A stretch of 64,000 bases of DNA from Euborellia annulipes (GCA_023213315.1 JAKCPI010002856.1:1-64000), one strand, 5' to 3'. Counted from the stretch's first letter, positions 1 to 10,765 are shown. Program-made: numbers and translations. The notes: generated by a model from the sequence alone, not told the origin.

Positions 1-1010
1 GCAAAATCAAAGTATCTTGTATTTGGATACTTTTTTTGAGTCTCTTACCCAACTCCGGTATTGCGAAATATTTGTACAATAAATTATTTTAATGTGGAAA
101 GCTTAATTTCTTCTATTACCATCAATGTCCAATGTCCAATGTTAGAATACACTAGTTTCAATTTTTTTTTTTTTTTATGTTTAATAAAATAAAATTCCCT
201 AAATCAAAAAAATAAACAGAAAGAGGGTTGTATTGCAGAAAAAAAGAAGAAGAAGAAGACGAAGGAGGAGGGTCGATTCTAAAACTAAATGGATATCCAA
301 TCGTTATTGCAGTAAACTTTCATATAACGTTCTTCTCTCTCTCTCTCTGTCTATACGGCAATATCCATAAAGTTAGAGTAGAGTTGCCATGGAAATATCA
401 ATATAACAAGAGAGAGGGCCTCTCTATCCAAATTGAATTAAATATCCCTATTTCTAAGCAAAGAGAATTTATTGACTTGTTAATCAACAACAAAACATCA
501 ACGGAGAGGAGGTTCGTTGGTTGCTTTACTTACCCTCTCTCTTTCGCTCTATTGTAAAATTGATCCGGGATGGAAATTAATTAAAATTTCATATAGGAAT
601 TTATTTTAGGTATGAGTTTTGTTTATTATGAGAAAAAAACAAATACTTGTTCAATTTTTACTGATCATTAATAAAAGGGAAAAATTTAATTTTATAAGCT
701 TCGTTCCACCTAACCGAGACTCTACCGTGTTTGGCATTGCTGCACTGAAGCCAGATAATTTTGGATTTTAATCCGATCCAGGATCGAAATCATTAGTGTA
801 GTAGTGGAAAAATTATTCAAAGTGCTCGAACTTTATTCAACATGTAAACGCCATCGAATTTTGACTATCACATGTTCGATATGCTTGTCATCATTAGCTA
901 TGATGTGACTCAGACGAATAGGAAAATTCCGACTGACCCGCTTGAGTGTAGGAACATTGATGCTGCCGATGACCTCATGGGAGAGTTTCCAGCTCAGCAA
1001 TGGTTTCGGG
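1..1010. other. AT-rich sequence, no gene recognised
   Basis: No convincing coding sequence or transposon end is visible. There is a short CT run near 334-350 and several A/T homopolymers. The ORFs at 228-557 and 872-1150 are low-complexity or match nothing I know, and I treat them as chance. Confidence 0.5.
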
Positions 1011-1700
1011 TTTATTTATTTATTTACAAAAACGAGATGTTCTGGAACCATGTTCTCTGGAACATATTTCTTAACATGAAGAGGTTATATACATATTCAA
1101 GGATACATAAGTTCATACATACAGTTCCCCAATCTCTTCCCCTTCCATAATTCAAACAATCACATTCAGGAAACAATCAGCACAGTTGCTCTGACAAAAA
1201 AGAAAAATAACTAGATGACTATCACAGTTAAGACACACGGGCAAGAAAAAATGACTAGACCTAAGATGTATCACAGGTAGAATTGGCAAAAAGAAAAATG
1301 ACTAGACTATACTTCATCACAGTTAAATTGGCAAAGAGTAGGTTTAACGAATAGAATATGACTTGATATTATCACAGTTGGTCTGGCAGAGCAATCATGA
1401 TAGTTCATTCATAGAGCAGGAGCCGGAAGAACCTCTTCTTGAACTCTGCAAGGGTGCGACACGTTCTGACATCCACCGGAAGGGAGTTCCTTAGATAGTA
1501 AGCCGATATCTTAAAAGATCTTGCACACATCTCAGTCTTGTCACGAGGGATATATAAATCATCAGCTCGCAACGCTTTACACCTTGTCTAAGATAGACCC
1601 ACAAAAATGAGTAACATGTATTCAGATCAGGAGAATATGGCAGTCATATGGCTTAAAGAATCGAATCATCCTGCCCGAAACGGCATGAGATCCATTAAGG
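1011..1700 (-). mobile_element. LINE (jockey/CR1-type) 3' fragment, reverse orientation
   Basis: Read on the minus strand, this is the end of a non-LTR retrotransposon: a decayed reverse-transcriptase C-terminus (1405-1581), then about 390 bp of 3' UTR, ending in a TAAATAAATAAATAAA-type tail (around 1011-1030). The coding part above 1590 is more damaged and carries stops. It is 5'-truncated, as is usual for LINEs. Family assignment is by tail structure and C-terminal motif only. Confidence 0.7.
1405..1581 (-). pseudogene. LINE ORF2 C-terminal fragment
   Basis: The last ~55 codons before a TGA stop read ...DLYIPRDKTEMCARSFKI, then SAYYLRNSLPVDVRTCRTL and AEFKKRFFRLLLYE. The order 'RSF ... YYLRNSLP.DVR ... 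F K ..' is the C-terminal signature of jockey/CR1/I-type reverse transcriptases (usually RSF...WN.LP..R...FK). The polymerase and endonuclease domains are absent here, so it is a dead 5'-truncated copy. Upstream on the same strand, homology seems to continue with stops. Confidence 0.72.
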
Positions 1701-2217
1701 AATGTTACAAACATTCAAGTCTTTAAAAACTAATTTTGTTTTTCAATCCGCCACTGTATAAACCTAATAGGTATATTATGGAAAGGCGATAATTTCGCAT
1801 TTATTTTTTTATTTTAGAAGTCGCTATTATTAGCTAAAGTTTGGAGTAGTAGTGATATTTCGATAATTCGATAACCGAGTAGACCAACACCTCACCTCAA
1901 TCGTTGCGGCTCAGCAATGCCAAGTGCAGCGAAACCTCGGTGTGGGGGCAAATGCCCCCCCCCCCCCCACAAATGACGCCTCTGTCCTGAATAACCCTAT
2001 TCAACAAATTTTATCAAAAATTAATAATTATTCTTCATATTGTAAGCATTTTTACTTTTCGATTAGGCCATATTGGTTCCGCCATTTTGAATTTTGTATT
2101 TTTGACATCGGATCCCTAATCAGCGACCCCAAAAACCACCCAGTAACAAATTTCAGATCGATTTATTAAGATTTCGAATTTTGGCCAGTTTTTTCGGATT
2201 CTGACCCACTGTGCACC

Positions 2218-2346
2218 GGGCAGAAATTTGAGTCGAATGAGGAGGTCATCGCCTACTTTGCAGACCTCGAGAAAACGTATTTTTCAGACGGGTTAAAGAA
2301 GTTGGAGCATCGCTGGGTCAAGTGTATCGAACTAAAAGGAGACTAG
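2218..2346 (+). pseudogene. mariner transposase C-terminal fragment
   Basis: An open 42-codon stretch ends in TAG and reads FESNEEVIAYFADLEKTYF then SDGLKKLEHRWVKCIELKGD. This is the classic C-terminus of mariner-type (Tc1/mariner superfamily) DDD transposases: S.EEVI..YF..L...+F.DG+.KLE.RW.KCI.L.GD. The tail is intact, but the catalytic domain and HTH region are not recognisable upstream, and no TIR was found beside it. It directly precedes a LINE fragment, so the site has been overwritten by other elements. Confidence 0.85.
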
Positions 2347-2384
2347 GCCACTTTTCCAAAATTTTTGTTTTTCTTTTGTAGGCT

Positions 2385-2760
2385 AAGTACTTATCGGACC
2401 ATCTCGTAAATGGTCTAAGACCTAGAGACAAGGTCTCCCATCTTGCTGGGGGGATCCTAGAAGTCTTACAGGAGATTTACGACCTTCATCTACCATGTTA
2501 TCTGATCGCGATTACGACATTCCGTCACCCAGTACTTCTACCTGGGCGCGGGGTTTGGATTGCCCGAGGCATATATCGGACCTTATGTCACGGTCTTTCG
2601 CTGTTACAAGCAGCAGAATTTGGAATGCCCTCCCCTTGCATGTCCGTGGAGACTCCAATTTCAGGATCTTCCGTCCCTGTTATCCGCGCATTTGTGGATG
2701 ACAGATTCTGAGATGCATATATATATGGCGTCCTTTTTGATCGGAATCTTGGCCACCTGA
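2385..2760 (+). pseudogene. LINE reverse-transcriptase C-terminal fragment
   Basis: In the frame of 2495-2701 the peptide contains DLMSRSFAVTSSRIWNALPL followed by HVR and NFRIFR. The block RSF.V.SSRIWN.LPLHVR...F is the C-terminal motif of jockey/CR1-like LINE ORF2 proteins. The in-frame Met at 2495 is not a real start. Sequence from about 2385 is probably the same element in a shifted frame. No catalytic motif is present, and the copy is a fragment. Confidence 0.7.
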
Positions 2761-2819
2761 TTCGAGCTCAGCACTGTCGCGAGTCAAATGATCGATGAAT
2801 GTAAGTGTTTTCCTGAGAA

Positions 2820-3660
2820 ATGTATGTCAAATTTATTGTGTACAATATAGAATTAAGGGAGATAATAAATAAGTTAAATGCATTAACTGGTCAAGTTCAA
2901 AATTTATTAGAAAAAAAATGCCATTGTAGAAAAAATGGAGGCTGTGAGTAGTGGGTTTAAATGACAACGACGAGTTTTTTTAAACGTCCCTGCCAAATTT
3001 TCTTACTAGCCAGAAAGTAGACGCGCGAAATAGTCAAGATCTATTTTTAAACAATATAAATAAGGGAAATGTGATGAAAGATGAACAGGAATATCGAAAA
3101 AATGAAAGGATCATCAGTAAAAGTAGCACTCTAAGTGAGCTTTTTGTGAAAGATGACAGGCCTGCACCAAAAAAAATAACTAGAAAAAGCACTATGAGAG
3201 GTAGTGATTAGCAGTAGGAAGTTAAGTGGTAAAGGGAAGGCGGAAAAGCAGTAGGAAAGAAAAGTCCGATTTTTGTTAAGAACGGCCATATTTATCTAAT
3301 GGCGTTAATACTGAAATGGAATTGTCATGGCTTTTTCTTCTCATTTGGCGGAGTTGAAGAACTTAACTTATTTCAAATGTTTGACCCGATGTGTATTTGT
3401 TTCCAGGACAAATAATTTTAGTAATATTAAATAATGTGGATGGATACAACTTACTTTTCTTCTTGACCTGGCGCTTTTTCGTCCATTGATCTCGCTTTAA
3501 GCTAGTCCATAAGAAAAGGCCTACTAAATCATATAACCCTAATCAGCAAATAAATCTGAAGATGATTCTGACCGGGATCGAAACTTCAATATGATAAGAA
3601 ATTGATCTGCCTACCAGCTATAAGAGCTATGTAAATATGTTCAACCCCCCAGAAGCTGAG
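2820..3660 (+). mobile_element. Decayed LINE with ORF1-like and endonuclease remnants
   Basis: This stretch seems to hold the front part of a LINE. At 3302-3415 one open frame encodes the start of an AP-endonuclease domain. The preceding ~450 bp may be ORF1 or linker (e.g. EIINKLNALTGQVQNLLEKK near 2855-2920, a coiled-coil-like stretch). Downstream, the sequence is too decayed to follow. The order relative to the tail at 2495-2701 means these are two elements or a rearranged one. Confidence 0.5.
3302..3415 (+). pseudogene. LINE apurinic endonuclease N-terminal fragment
   Basis: A 37-codon stretch reads LILKWNCHGFFFSFGGVEEL, then NLFQMFDPMCICFQDK before TAA. LINE ORF2 endonucleases begin with '(I/L)L.WN(C/A).G......EL..L.....PDV(I/V)C(L/I)QET'. 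WNCHG, the EL spacing and the DP.CICFQD block all fit in one frame. In the last block the catalytic E/T positions read D/K. The domain breaks immediately at the stop. This would be the nicking domain of target-primed reverse transcription. Confidence 0.7.
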
Positions 3661-3669
3661 AGGGATAAT

Positions 3670-4110
3670 AAAAAAACCATTGTGTGGTTTTATGAAAGCA
3701 CGATGCAAGTGAAGCTTTTTAGGCGTTTAACTGAAAATTTTCAGAAAATTATTCAATTAAGGGTATTAAAATCGCGTTTTTAATCTTAACTTAATAATTG
3801 GAAAATGGGAAATATTGACGCATGTTAAAAACTGAGAACAATATTTATTTAGTAATTGAAGAAGATTTGAATCATTTTAAATTATTTTAAAAATTATATT
3901 TTATCAATTTAAAAATTGAATAATTAAATCTCACAATTATTTTTTTATAATTCGTCATATATATTAAATTTCAATTTTCCTATTTTTGTCGTCACGGCTT
4001 GTGACGTCATAGCTTGTCCTTTGACGTCACGGCTTGTAACGCGACATGCTGATAGAAGTGCGAAAAAAATTTGAGGCCATCAAATAAAAGTTCCACTTAA
4101 AAAAAAAAAA
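3670..4110 (+). repeat. Interspersed repeat 'CCATTGTGTGG', copy 1
   Basis: It starts AACCATTGTGTGGTTTTA and ends AGTTCCACTTAAAAAA. A longer copy lies at about 9150-10037. Near the left end AAGTGAAGCTTTT faces AAAAGTTCCACTT at the right, a subterminal inverted pair. The shared interior includes 'ACTGAAAATTTTC', 'GGGTATTAAAATCG' and 'CACGGCTTGTAACGCGA'. No protein is encoded. It is a non-autonomous element of unknown class. Confidence 0.55.
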
Positions 4111-4339
4111 ATTTAATTGCATTTTAGGTAAGTAATATAAAATTTTTATTAAAGTAAAGTTCTTGTAACATTTCACTCTCTAATAGGAATATCATCATCA
4201 TCACTGAAGATTTAAGTGAATTCTAACCCAATTGGTGTTATATTTTACATGCACATATACATACATAATGCATCATATCTTTGCCTCGTCGTCGTCGTCG
4301 TCGCTCACAGTAGTTTAGTTATTCATTTCATATATATAA

Positions 4340-4411
4340 CTACACACTCTCTCTCTCTCTCTCTCGTTTATAATATTAAGAGTTTAACCCTCCCTCTCTC
4401 TCTCTCACTTT
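4340..4411. repeat. CT/TA microsatellite cluster
   Basis: Runs of (CT)n at about 4347-4365 and 4392-4409, and TATATA runs. The ORF across it is low-complexity. Confidence 0.85.
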
Positions 4412-4586
4412 GCTGTCATGTTGAATAATGAATCAACTATGGTGAAAATTAATATAAATTATTCAAAGTAAATTGTCTTAAGCAAGTCACTCACTCGTCA
4501 GAGATGAATTACAAAGTCTTCTTGTATATTTTAAATATTCTTTCTATTTAAGGTTATTATTAGCGGCGTTACGATTTATTATTTTT

Positions 4587-4985
4587 ACTTTCTCTTACCC
4601 TATATAGGAAAAGTCCAAAAAGTGGGTCCCGCAAATTGGTCTGTCTGTATGTAACGATTTTTAGCATGGATGAATTGAGCTACATGATTGAAATTTTATA
4701 TTCAAGTTAGGTTCCCTTCCGGACACTCAAAAAATGCTTTTGATCAAAATCGGCCAAAGAGTACTAGTACTTTAATGATGTACTTTTTCAGTTTTTTTTT
4801 TTCGATTTTCTCAAAATTCGCTCTAACGATTTTGATTAAAATTCATAAATCAATTATTTTTTAGATGCTCTCTAAAATGTATATTCCCATTTTGCTCTCA
4901 AAATTGTTTGAAGACGACTTTATTCTTGTACTTCATAGGAAAGATAGGAGAAATGTTTGCCATGGTAACAAATTATAAATCTTTT
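4587..4985 (-). mobile_element. Helentron-like element (HLE), partial
   Basis: It starts with the family end ACTTTCTCTTACC and runs through the diagnostic blocks GTCTGTCTGTATG, AATCGGCCAAAGAGTACTAG, ATCAATTATTTTTTAGATGC and GCCATGGTAACAAA. The hairpin end is missing. About 18 other copies occur in this window. Confidence 0.75.
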
Positions 4986-5799
4986 TTCTCTGTTTATAAT
5001 TGAAGGGCTTAATGGAAGATAGTCATAAGCCACCATTTTGTCATTTTTGAGATATTCATACCATTGCATTCTTTAAATATCCCTCTTTACTACCACACAA
5101 AGAAGTTTCTTGATTTTACAATAGTTGGTGGCATATAATGAGTGGAAGTTCTCTACTTGGCCGGCTAGTGATGATTTGAGAAGTAAGATAGTCGTAAGCC
5201 ACAACAAAATGGCGTCGAAATTTAGAGTGAATGAAATTTCTCTCGTGTTCAAACGATTTCTACTGAAAATGAAGAGTCTGAGGATAATATTTACAATAAG
5301 ATATTTGCGAGTTTAGTACTTTTTACAACTTTTTCAGGGAAAATACTCCCTCATTTCCCTTTATTAGCCTAAAAGAGGTGTCGGTAAGCCAATTTGATCG
5401 AGATATATGCCAAAATAACGAAAATTTTGAAGAAATACGAAAGCCACATTAAGCATTAAAAAATGTATTATTACTTACTTTTTTGGGTTTTTTCTTTCTC
5501 CATTGTAATTTAGATGACAAAAATCTTGCGCCTGACCTATTCTGATTGAGATAACTAGATAAATTAATTAAATAGAGTAAAAAAAAAAGATTAATAATTT
5601 TAATGATAATTGTTTATTTTTATAAATATTGAACGATAAAGGAGCTAACTTCATATTGAATTAAGACTATTCACTGACTATTTAAAAAAAAAAAAACCTT
5701 GAGTTTGCTATACATAAGAATATCAACTTTTTTAGCCACAATTATTATTTGAACTCTCTATATAGGCTACTATTAATATTATTATAAAAATTAATATTT

Positions 5800-6033
5800 T
5801 TTCTTTCATTTTCACTCTTGGCTACTGAGTCCATTTAGGTATTTATCGTCTTTATCGGAAGTTTCCAAATTCTTTGGAGGACCGATGCTCTTTTCATAAG
5901 TCAATTGATAAATTTTTTATAAAAATGAAATGAAATTTTATATCACGATCAAAATTAATGTGTTAATCAATTTTGGGGGCCCCCGTATTCTACGGGGCCC
6001 TAGACACGCGCCTTGCTTATGATCCGTCACTGT
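5800..6033 (-). mobile_element. hAT-like terminal fragment
   Basis: On the minus strand it starts CAGTGACGGATCATAAG and continues through a short GC-rich hairpin (GGGCCCCGTAGAATACGGGGG, 5977-6000). CAGTGRCGG starts are common in hAT transposons. The matching second end and an 8-bp target duplication were not found, so the call rests on one end. Confidence 0.4.
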
Positions 6034-6049
6034 CAAGAATATTTTAAAG

Positions 6050-6440
6050 AACTTGCAGGGATCCCTTGTTCGAGAGCCGCCGGAGGCGCTCGAGACCTTC
6101 GGTTTTAAGTTCGGTTATTTTATTTTTAGAAAAAAATTCAAAACAACTAGGGGAATTCTCGGCTTTGGGTCGGTTCGGCTCGGTTCCCCTTCGGTCCCGA
6201 AAATTTTTTTTAAAAGCTACCGAATCGCTTCTAACTGGATGGTTTCGAACCGAACTGAGCCGAGCCGAACCGATCCGAAACCGAGCCGAACCGAACCGAA
6301 GTCGACACTAGTGACAAAACAACTTCAGGGGTCCCGACCTAATTGTTTCGGTCCTTCGGTTGAAGTTCGGTTTCCTTCGATTAAAAAAAAATTTAAAACA
6401 ACTAGGGAATTCTCAGCCTTAGTGACAAAACAAATAGCGC
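6050..6440. repeat. CCGAA/TTCGG-rich degenerate repeat
   Basis: Many GGTTCGG / CCGAACC units occur on both strands (e.g. GAGCCGAGCCGAACCGA at 6257), and a ~60 bp segment is repeated (AAAACAACTAGGGGAATTCTC at 6140, AAAACAACTAGGGAATTCTC at 6395). The overlapping ORFs 6053-6487 and 6066-6311 are by-products of this repeat. Confidence 0.6.
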
Positions 6441-6530
6441 GCGTAAATGGAAAGAACGAAAGAATCATGAATGTTGAGCTAATGTAAAAAAAAAATATTC
6501 TTTGTTTTTTTTGTTTTGTTTTTTTTTTTT

Positions 6531-6785
6531 TAAACATTCACACTTTTTTCTCATTCACACTCACACTCACCCACACATTCACACATTCTTTTCGGCAACT
6601 CAGGCCATTCAAGACTCTGACGATACCCGTTGTAAGTAATATATAAATTGTAGGTTCAGGCATTTCTATTTAAGCCATCTGGTATCCAGATGGCTTAAAT
6701 AAAATCATCGGACTGCCTGGGGTCCGAACCCGCGACGTTTGGAATAGGAGGTAGGCACTCTACCTACTACGCCACACCCGGGGGC
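6531..6785 (-). mobile_element. tRNA-derived SINE, near full-length
   Basis: On the minus strand it runs from a GC-rich tRNA-like head (GCCCCCGGGTGTGGCG...) with a B-box-like GGTTCGGACCCC, through the body block CAGTCCGATGATTTTATT and hairpin GCCATCTGG / CCAGATGGC, to a 3' tail of GTGAGTGTGAATG repeats and poly(A) (poly(T) at about 6509-6530 on this strand). It is one of 11 copies of the same family. Confidence 0.85.
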
Positions 6786-7176
6786 GTTTTTTTTTAAATG
6801 ATCATGAAGTTAGCTCCTTTATCGTTCATTATTAAAAAAAAAATAATAATAATAATAAACAATTATCATTAAAATTATTAATCTTTTTTTTTTCAACTCT
6901 ATTTAATTAATTTCTCAATCAGAATAGGTCAGTCGCAAGATTTTTGTCATCTAAATTACAATGGAGAAAGAAAAAACCCAAAAAAGTAAGTAATAATACA
7001 TTTTTTAATGCTTAGTGTGGCTTTCGTATTTCTTCAAAATTTTCGTTATTTTGGCATATATCTCGATCAAATTGGCTTACTGACACCTCTTTTAGGCTAA
7101 TAAAGGGAAATGAGGGAGTATTTTCCCTGAAAAAGTTGTAAAAAGTACTAAACTCGCAAAAGTCTTATTGTAAATT

Positions 7177-7930
7177 CCCTCCCTTTACGAATTACTCGCT
7201 TTTAATGAAAATGAATTTATAAAAGTACATGAAAAATTGCGTCGTTAGCGGCTAGAATAACTCCTCTGTCTTAAGATGTGTAACTACTGGTATTTTGAAT
7301 ATACTGTTAGAAAGCATGGTTCTTCAGCTAAAGATTTCACCATTTATTTTTTTCCTATTCTTTCATTTTAGCGCGTGAGAGCGAGTGGCGGGAAATTTTT
7401 ATTTGAAGGTTTAAACCCCGAATGCCTAATCAGATCAGACTAAATTTGATGTCAATTTGTGCAGAAAGAAAAGCTTTAATTGACTATATAAAAAAAACTC
7501 CGAATAATAAACTCTAGAATCAATTTTTTTTTTTTTTTTCAAAAAAATCTCATTTGTTAAGCAAAAAAATTGCCATTTTTCCGGTGAAGAAAGACATAAG
7601 CCTCATTTTCGTTTTCTTCCTCATTATAAATGCTTTCAAAACATAAACTAGGGCGAATTAATGTTACATTCTCTACTATATATAGGATGAACGAAAACGA
7701 ATAATGTAAATGAATGAAAATCAATTTTTCAGAGAAACCTCGGATTAACCGGCCTAATGGAAATTCGGCCAGGCTCTCGATCCCGATCAGGCCAGTTAAG
7801 TGGGGTTTTACTCTATCAAAATATTGAATTTTCTTTTATTATTTTTTTTTTTTATTGCGAAATTACCACCCTCCAGTTTCCTCACTTATTGTTCTGTTTA
7901 TTTTTATTTTGTACTATTTATTGTAAATGA
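7177..7930. other. AT-rich sequence without recognised gene
   Basis: Only A/T homopolymers (7521-7540, 7838-7850) and a short block GCGCGTGAGAGCGAGTGGCGG (7370-7391) stand out. The ORF at 7800-8000 is low-complexity. No transposon ends were recognised. Confidence 0.4.
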
Positions 7931-7933
7931 AGC

Positions 7934-8085
7934 ATCCTTTTTGGAACCAAGTTCTTTAACGCGGCTTATGCAGAGTGAATTGGGAGAAAATGTAATGTAA
8001 CAAAAACGCGTTGCTAACAAAAATGCGTTCTCAGCGCCCGAGCGACGGCGGAGGAAGCCGAAGTGTTGGCAAGGCCACGCCCTCC
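7934..8085 (-). repeat. Interspersed repeat 'CCTCCGCCGTCGCTCGG', copy 1
   Basis: The reverse complement matches 35428-35545: shared blocks include CTTCCTCCGCC.TCGCTCGG, GAACGCATTTTTGTTA and ACATTTTCTCCCAA.TCA. It is unusually GC-rich for this window. The ORF 7904-8098 covers it but does not hold in the second copy. Class unknown. Confidence 0.6.
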
Positions 8086-8086
8086 T

Positions 8087-8298
8087 TTTTTTTAACACTC
8101 ATTCACACAGTCTTTTCGGCAACTTAGGCTATATAAGACTTTTACGTTTATCGTTTAACCGTTATTAAATGTAGACTATATATCATCTATTGGGGGTCCA
8201 GGCATTTTTATTTAAGCCATTTGGTAGCCAAATAAAATCATCGGACTGTCTGGGATCCGAATCCGCGACCCTTGGTTTAAAATGCCAAGCCCGAGGAC
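8087..8298 (-). mobile_element. tRNA-derived SINE copy
   Basis: Minus-strand copy: tRNA-like head (GGCTTGGCATTTTAAACC, weak A box), B-box-like GGATTCGGATCCC, body block CAGTCCGATGATTTTATTT, then TTGCCGAAAAGACTGTGTGAATG tail parts and A-run. It is diverged and the hairpin is shortened. Confidence 0.8.
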
Positions 8299-8624
8299 AT
8301 GAAGCATCCTTTTAAAGCGAATAGCTAAATAAAATGCATTTTTAAATTTATTGGCCGATTTAAAGGAATATTCTTCAGAACCTGCAAAATTGTTTATTGA
8401 TTGTAATTCAAGAACAATTATTTTAGAGTTGTGCAGAGTAGTGGAGTCACTGGTGTGACGCAATTCTATTTTTTCCCTCAATGAACCTTGCAGGTGGTTT
8501 ATTTGATAAAAAAAAAAAAAAAGTTATTATTAAACGAACAATTGTTCTCTACAATCAGAAAGCTCTCTCTATATGCAGTATATATATATTTATAAAATTT
8601 AAAGAGAAATGGATTCAAACAAAC

Positions 8625-8646
8625 AGACACACACACACACACACAT
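8625..8646. repeat. (CA)n microsatellite
   Basis: ACACACACACACACACACAC run with imperfect edges; a GT run follows at about 8726-8740. Confidence 0.9.
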
Positions 8647-8915
8647 ATACTAAAATACCATTTGATTGGGGAAATGAGAATAAATCCATTTTGGCATTCA
8701 TTCAAATCGATTAATGCACATACACTCTGTGTGTGTGTGGATGACGTTAGATGAATCTTCAATAGGACAGTCGATAAGCTCTCTCGCAATAGAGAGTGAG
8801 AGAGAGAGAGGGAATAATTTAATTAAGAATTTCAATAGAGAGATTATTACAAAAAAAAAAACAACTCTGGTGTGACTAAACGCATTCTTTTAATGTAATA
8901 ATCATATGTCACACA

Positions 8916-8918
<3 letters not shown>

Positions 8919-8954
<36 letters not shown>
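8919..8954. repeat. Long poly(T) tract
   Basis: About 36 T in a row. It could be the tail of a minus-strand retroposon, but none is recognisable next to it. Confidence 0.9.
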
Positions 8955-8955
<1 letters not shown>

Positions 8956-9459
8956 TAGAGAATATAGCGTTAAACAAGTTTAAAATCTTGAAGTCTCAAT
9001 TTGCAGAGTTTGAAAAACGCTCAAAAATCAATGTTTACTTTCTTTTATATCTATAGAAAGTTGTTTGCTGTGCGATCAGTCACACCAAGTTTTTTGTTTA
9101 CTCGCTGTTTTTTTTTTGTTTGGAAAAATTTATAAAAAAACAAAAACAAACCATTGTGTGGTTTTATAAAACCACGATGGAAGTGAAACTTTTTTCGGTT
9201 CGTAGGCATTTAACTGAAAATTTCGGGTTTTTATTCGATTTAGGGTATTAAAATCGTGTTTTTAACTTATAATAAACTAGCGGTGGTAGAGTTCTCCCCC
9301 CCCCCCCCCCCCCCAAGCCGATAGAACTTTCTGATGTCTGGAATAATACCATTTTTCAATTATTTACACCTTAAAGAACCGTCATTTTAAATTTTATTAA
9401 AGGAGAGATATGTGAACGTCTGATAAGGAAGTTCCCTACCCCTAATTGATATAATGATA

Positions 9460-9820
9460 TAAATGGAGAGAGGAGTCAGCCAAATTGGGAGTTTCTGCGT
9501 AAATAAAACTCTCAAATTTTCGGCTATAATTTTATATCGCCATCATCAGTCCCTCAGAGCTAGAATGAACATTGGTACATAAGTAATCCTTAGTACAGTC
9601 AATAAATCATATACTATGCTCAAAATCATTTTTATATATCTTACAGTATAAAACTCAATGCATAGGCATCGAGTCTATATGCAGAGTTATCCAATTTAAT
9701 TTGTATTTATACATACAGATTTAACGTTTCTAAAATTTGAGAGTTTTATTTACGCAGAAGCTCCCAATTTGGCTGACTCCACTCTCCAATTTATATCAAC
9801 TGATACAGCCACCTTCCATC
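9460..9820 (-). mobile_element. Mini Penelope-type insertion with hammerhead-like core
   Basis: This 361 bp insertion is bounded by a perfect 13-bp target duplication TGATATAATGATA (9447-9459 and 9821-9833). It has inverted arms (about 9462-9514 and 9733-9790; AGTCAGCCAAATTGGGAG / CTCCCAATTTGGCTGACT) and a short tail beyond the right arm ending ACAGCCACCTTCCATC. On the minus strand 9517-9549 reads CTGATGA, a GGC...GCC stem, then GAAA: the hammerhead ribozyme core layout. Inverted pseudo-LTR arms plus tail plus hammerhead is the known Penelope-like-element arrangement. No ORF remains. Confidence 0.65.
9517..9549 (-). ncRNA. Hammerhead-ribozyme-like core
   Basis: Minus strand: CTGATGA (9543-9549), GGC (9539-9541) pairing with GCC (9522-9524), then GAAA (9518-9521). 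The conserved core boxes are both perfect. The cleavage-side UH triplet and stem I pairing are not clear, so activity is uncertain. Confidence 0.5.
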
Positions 9821-10628
9821 TGATATAATGATAGTCCAAAACCACCCCCGGAAAATTTTCTACTCATTAAAAAAAAAAAACTCCATGAAAATCGGTCCAG
9901 TAGTTTTAGTGTCTATGTGAAGAAACCTGGTGAGAGTCTCTGGTGACCTCACGGCGTGTAACGCGAGAGATAGATGGGCGAAAAAATTTGAGTCAATATA
10001 ATAAAAGTTTCACTTAAAAAAAAAAAAAAAAAAAAACTGGCGTCCAGCACATCGAAAGTTGTATCCGATTAGTCACATCAGATTTTTTTTTTTAAGAAAT
10101 AAAAGATGAATTGTATTTCTCTCTTTCTCTTTTAATTTTTAGCGAGAGAGGCGAAAGGGGGGAGGGTGGGGGAGGGGGGGGGAATAAATCGAAATGATAA
10201 CTTTTAATTTAGTTAAGACAAACATCAAAGGTATAATTCCTTCAAAAGACAACCTTAAATGTAATTAAGTTAAAGAAAAAAAAAAACTTTGTTTTCTTTC
10301 TCTCTCTCTCTCTTTCTCGTTTACTTTTTAATACATTTCTTAGTATATTAAAAATTTTATTTTAGATGATATTTAATTACATTTTAGCTTGTTGTTATAA
10401 TAACAACAAAAAAATACTTTTTTGATTAAAGGTATAAAATTTTAATTTTAAGATTTTTAATTAATAAAGAATGATGTGAGTGGGTGGATGAGAGAGAGAT
10501 TGAAGCACGTCCATTCTCCCTGGATAAGCTTGTATTTAGAGAGAGATTTTCTTATTAAATAATCCACTTTTTAATCTTATTTATTTATTTTAAAGACTTT
10601 TTTTTTTAGATATTAACTTAAAAAGTTC

Positions 10629-10765
10629 CCTCCGGCTTGGCGTTGGTTGGGAGCGCGCTTGCCTTGTATACCAGGGGTCGAGGGTTCGGATCCCAGGCAG
10701 TCCGATGATTTTATTTAAGCCATTTGGTATCCAAATGAATGCCTGGACCCCTATATAAATAATTC
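10629..10765 (+). mobile_element. tRNA-derived SINE, 3'-truncated
   Basis: Head CCGGCTTGGCGTTGGTTGG (A box), GAGGGTTCGGATCCC (B box), CAGTCCGATGATTTTATT and GCCATTTGG / CCAAATG hairpin. It stops after GAATGCCTGGACCCC and is followed directly by a Helitron fragment. Confidence 0.8.

Larger units (their letters stand above)
5288..7176. repeat. Foldback element with ~365 bp inverted arms
   Basis: The left arm (about 5288-5656) and right arm (about 6805-7176) are near-identical reverse complements; for example GCGAGTTTAGTACTTTTTAC at 5307 faces GTAAAAAGTACTAAACTCGC at 7138. The inner edge reads AAAGGAGCTAACTTCAT / ATGAAGTTAGCTCCTTT. About 1.15 kb lies between, holding hAT-like, CCGAA-rich and SINE sequence. 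No ORF is shared by the arms. Confidence 0.8.
9150..10037 (+). repeat. Interspersed repeat 'CCATTGTGTGG', copy 2
   Basis: It starts AACCATTGTGTGGTTTTA and ends AAAAGTTTCACTTAAAAAA, with the subterminal inverted pair AAGTGAAACTTTT / AAAAGTTTCACTT. It contains a run of C (about 9297-9314). It is split by the TSD-flanked insertion at 9460-9820. The phrase AAAATCGGTCCAGTAGTTTT near its right part is a common arthropod repeat motif. Confidence 0.6.

Noticed and set aside
2395..2710. A ~105-codon open frame overlapping the LINE tail in another frame (LSDHLVNGLRPRDKVSHLAG...)
   Set aside because: The LINE motif is clear in the other frame and this one shows no family pattern, so I treat it as an overlapping shadow.
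6053..6487. 144-codon ORF with RTEPSRTDPKPSRTEP-like repeats as a proline/arginine-rich protein
   Set aside because: It is the translation of the CCGAA repeat, also open in a second frame, with no splice or start context.
8499..8789. 96-codon minus-strand ORF as a cysteine-rich small protein
   Set aside because: Its VCVCVCVSVC stretch is the (CA)n microsatellite translated.
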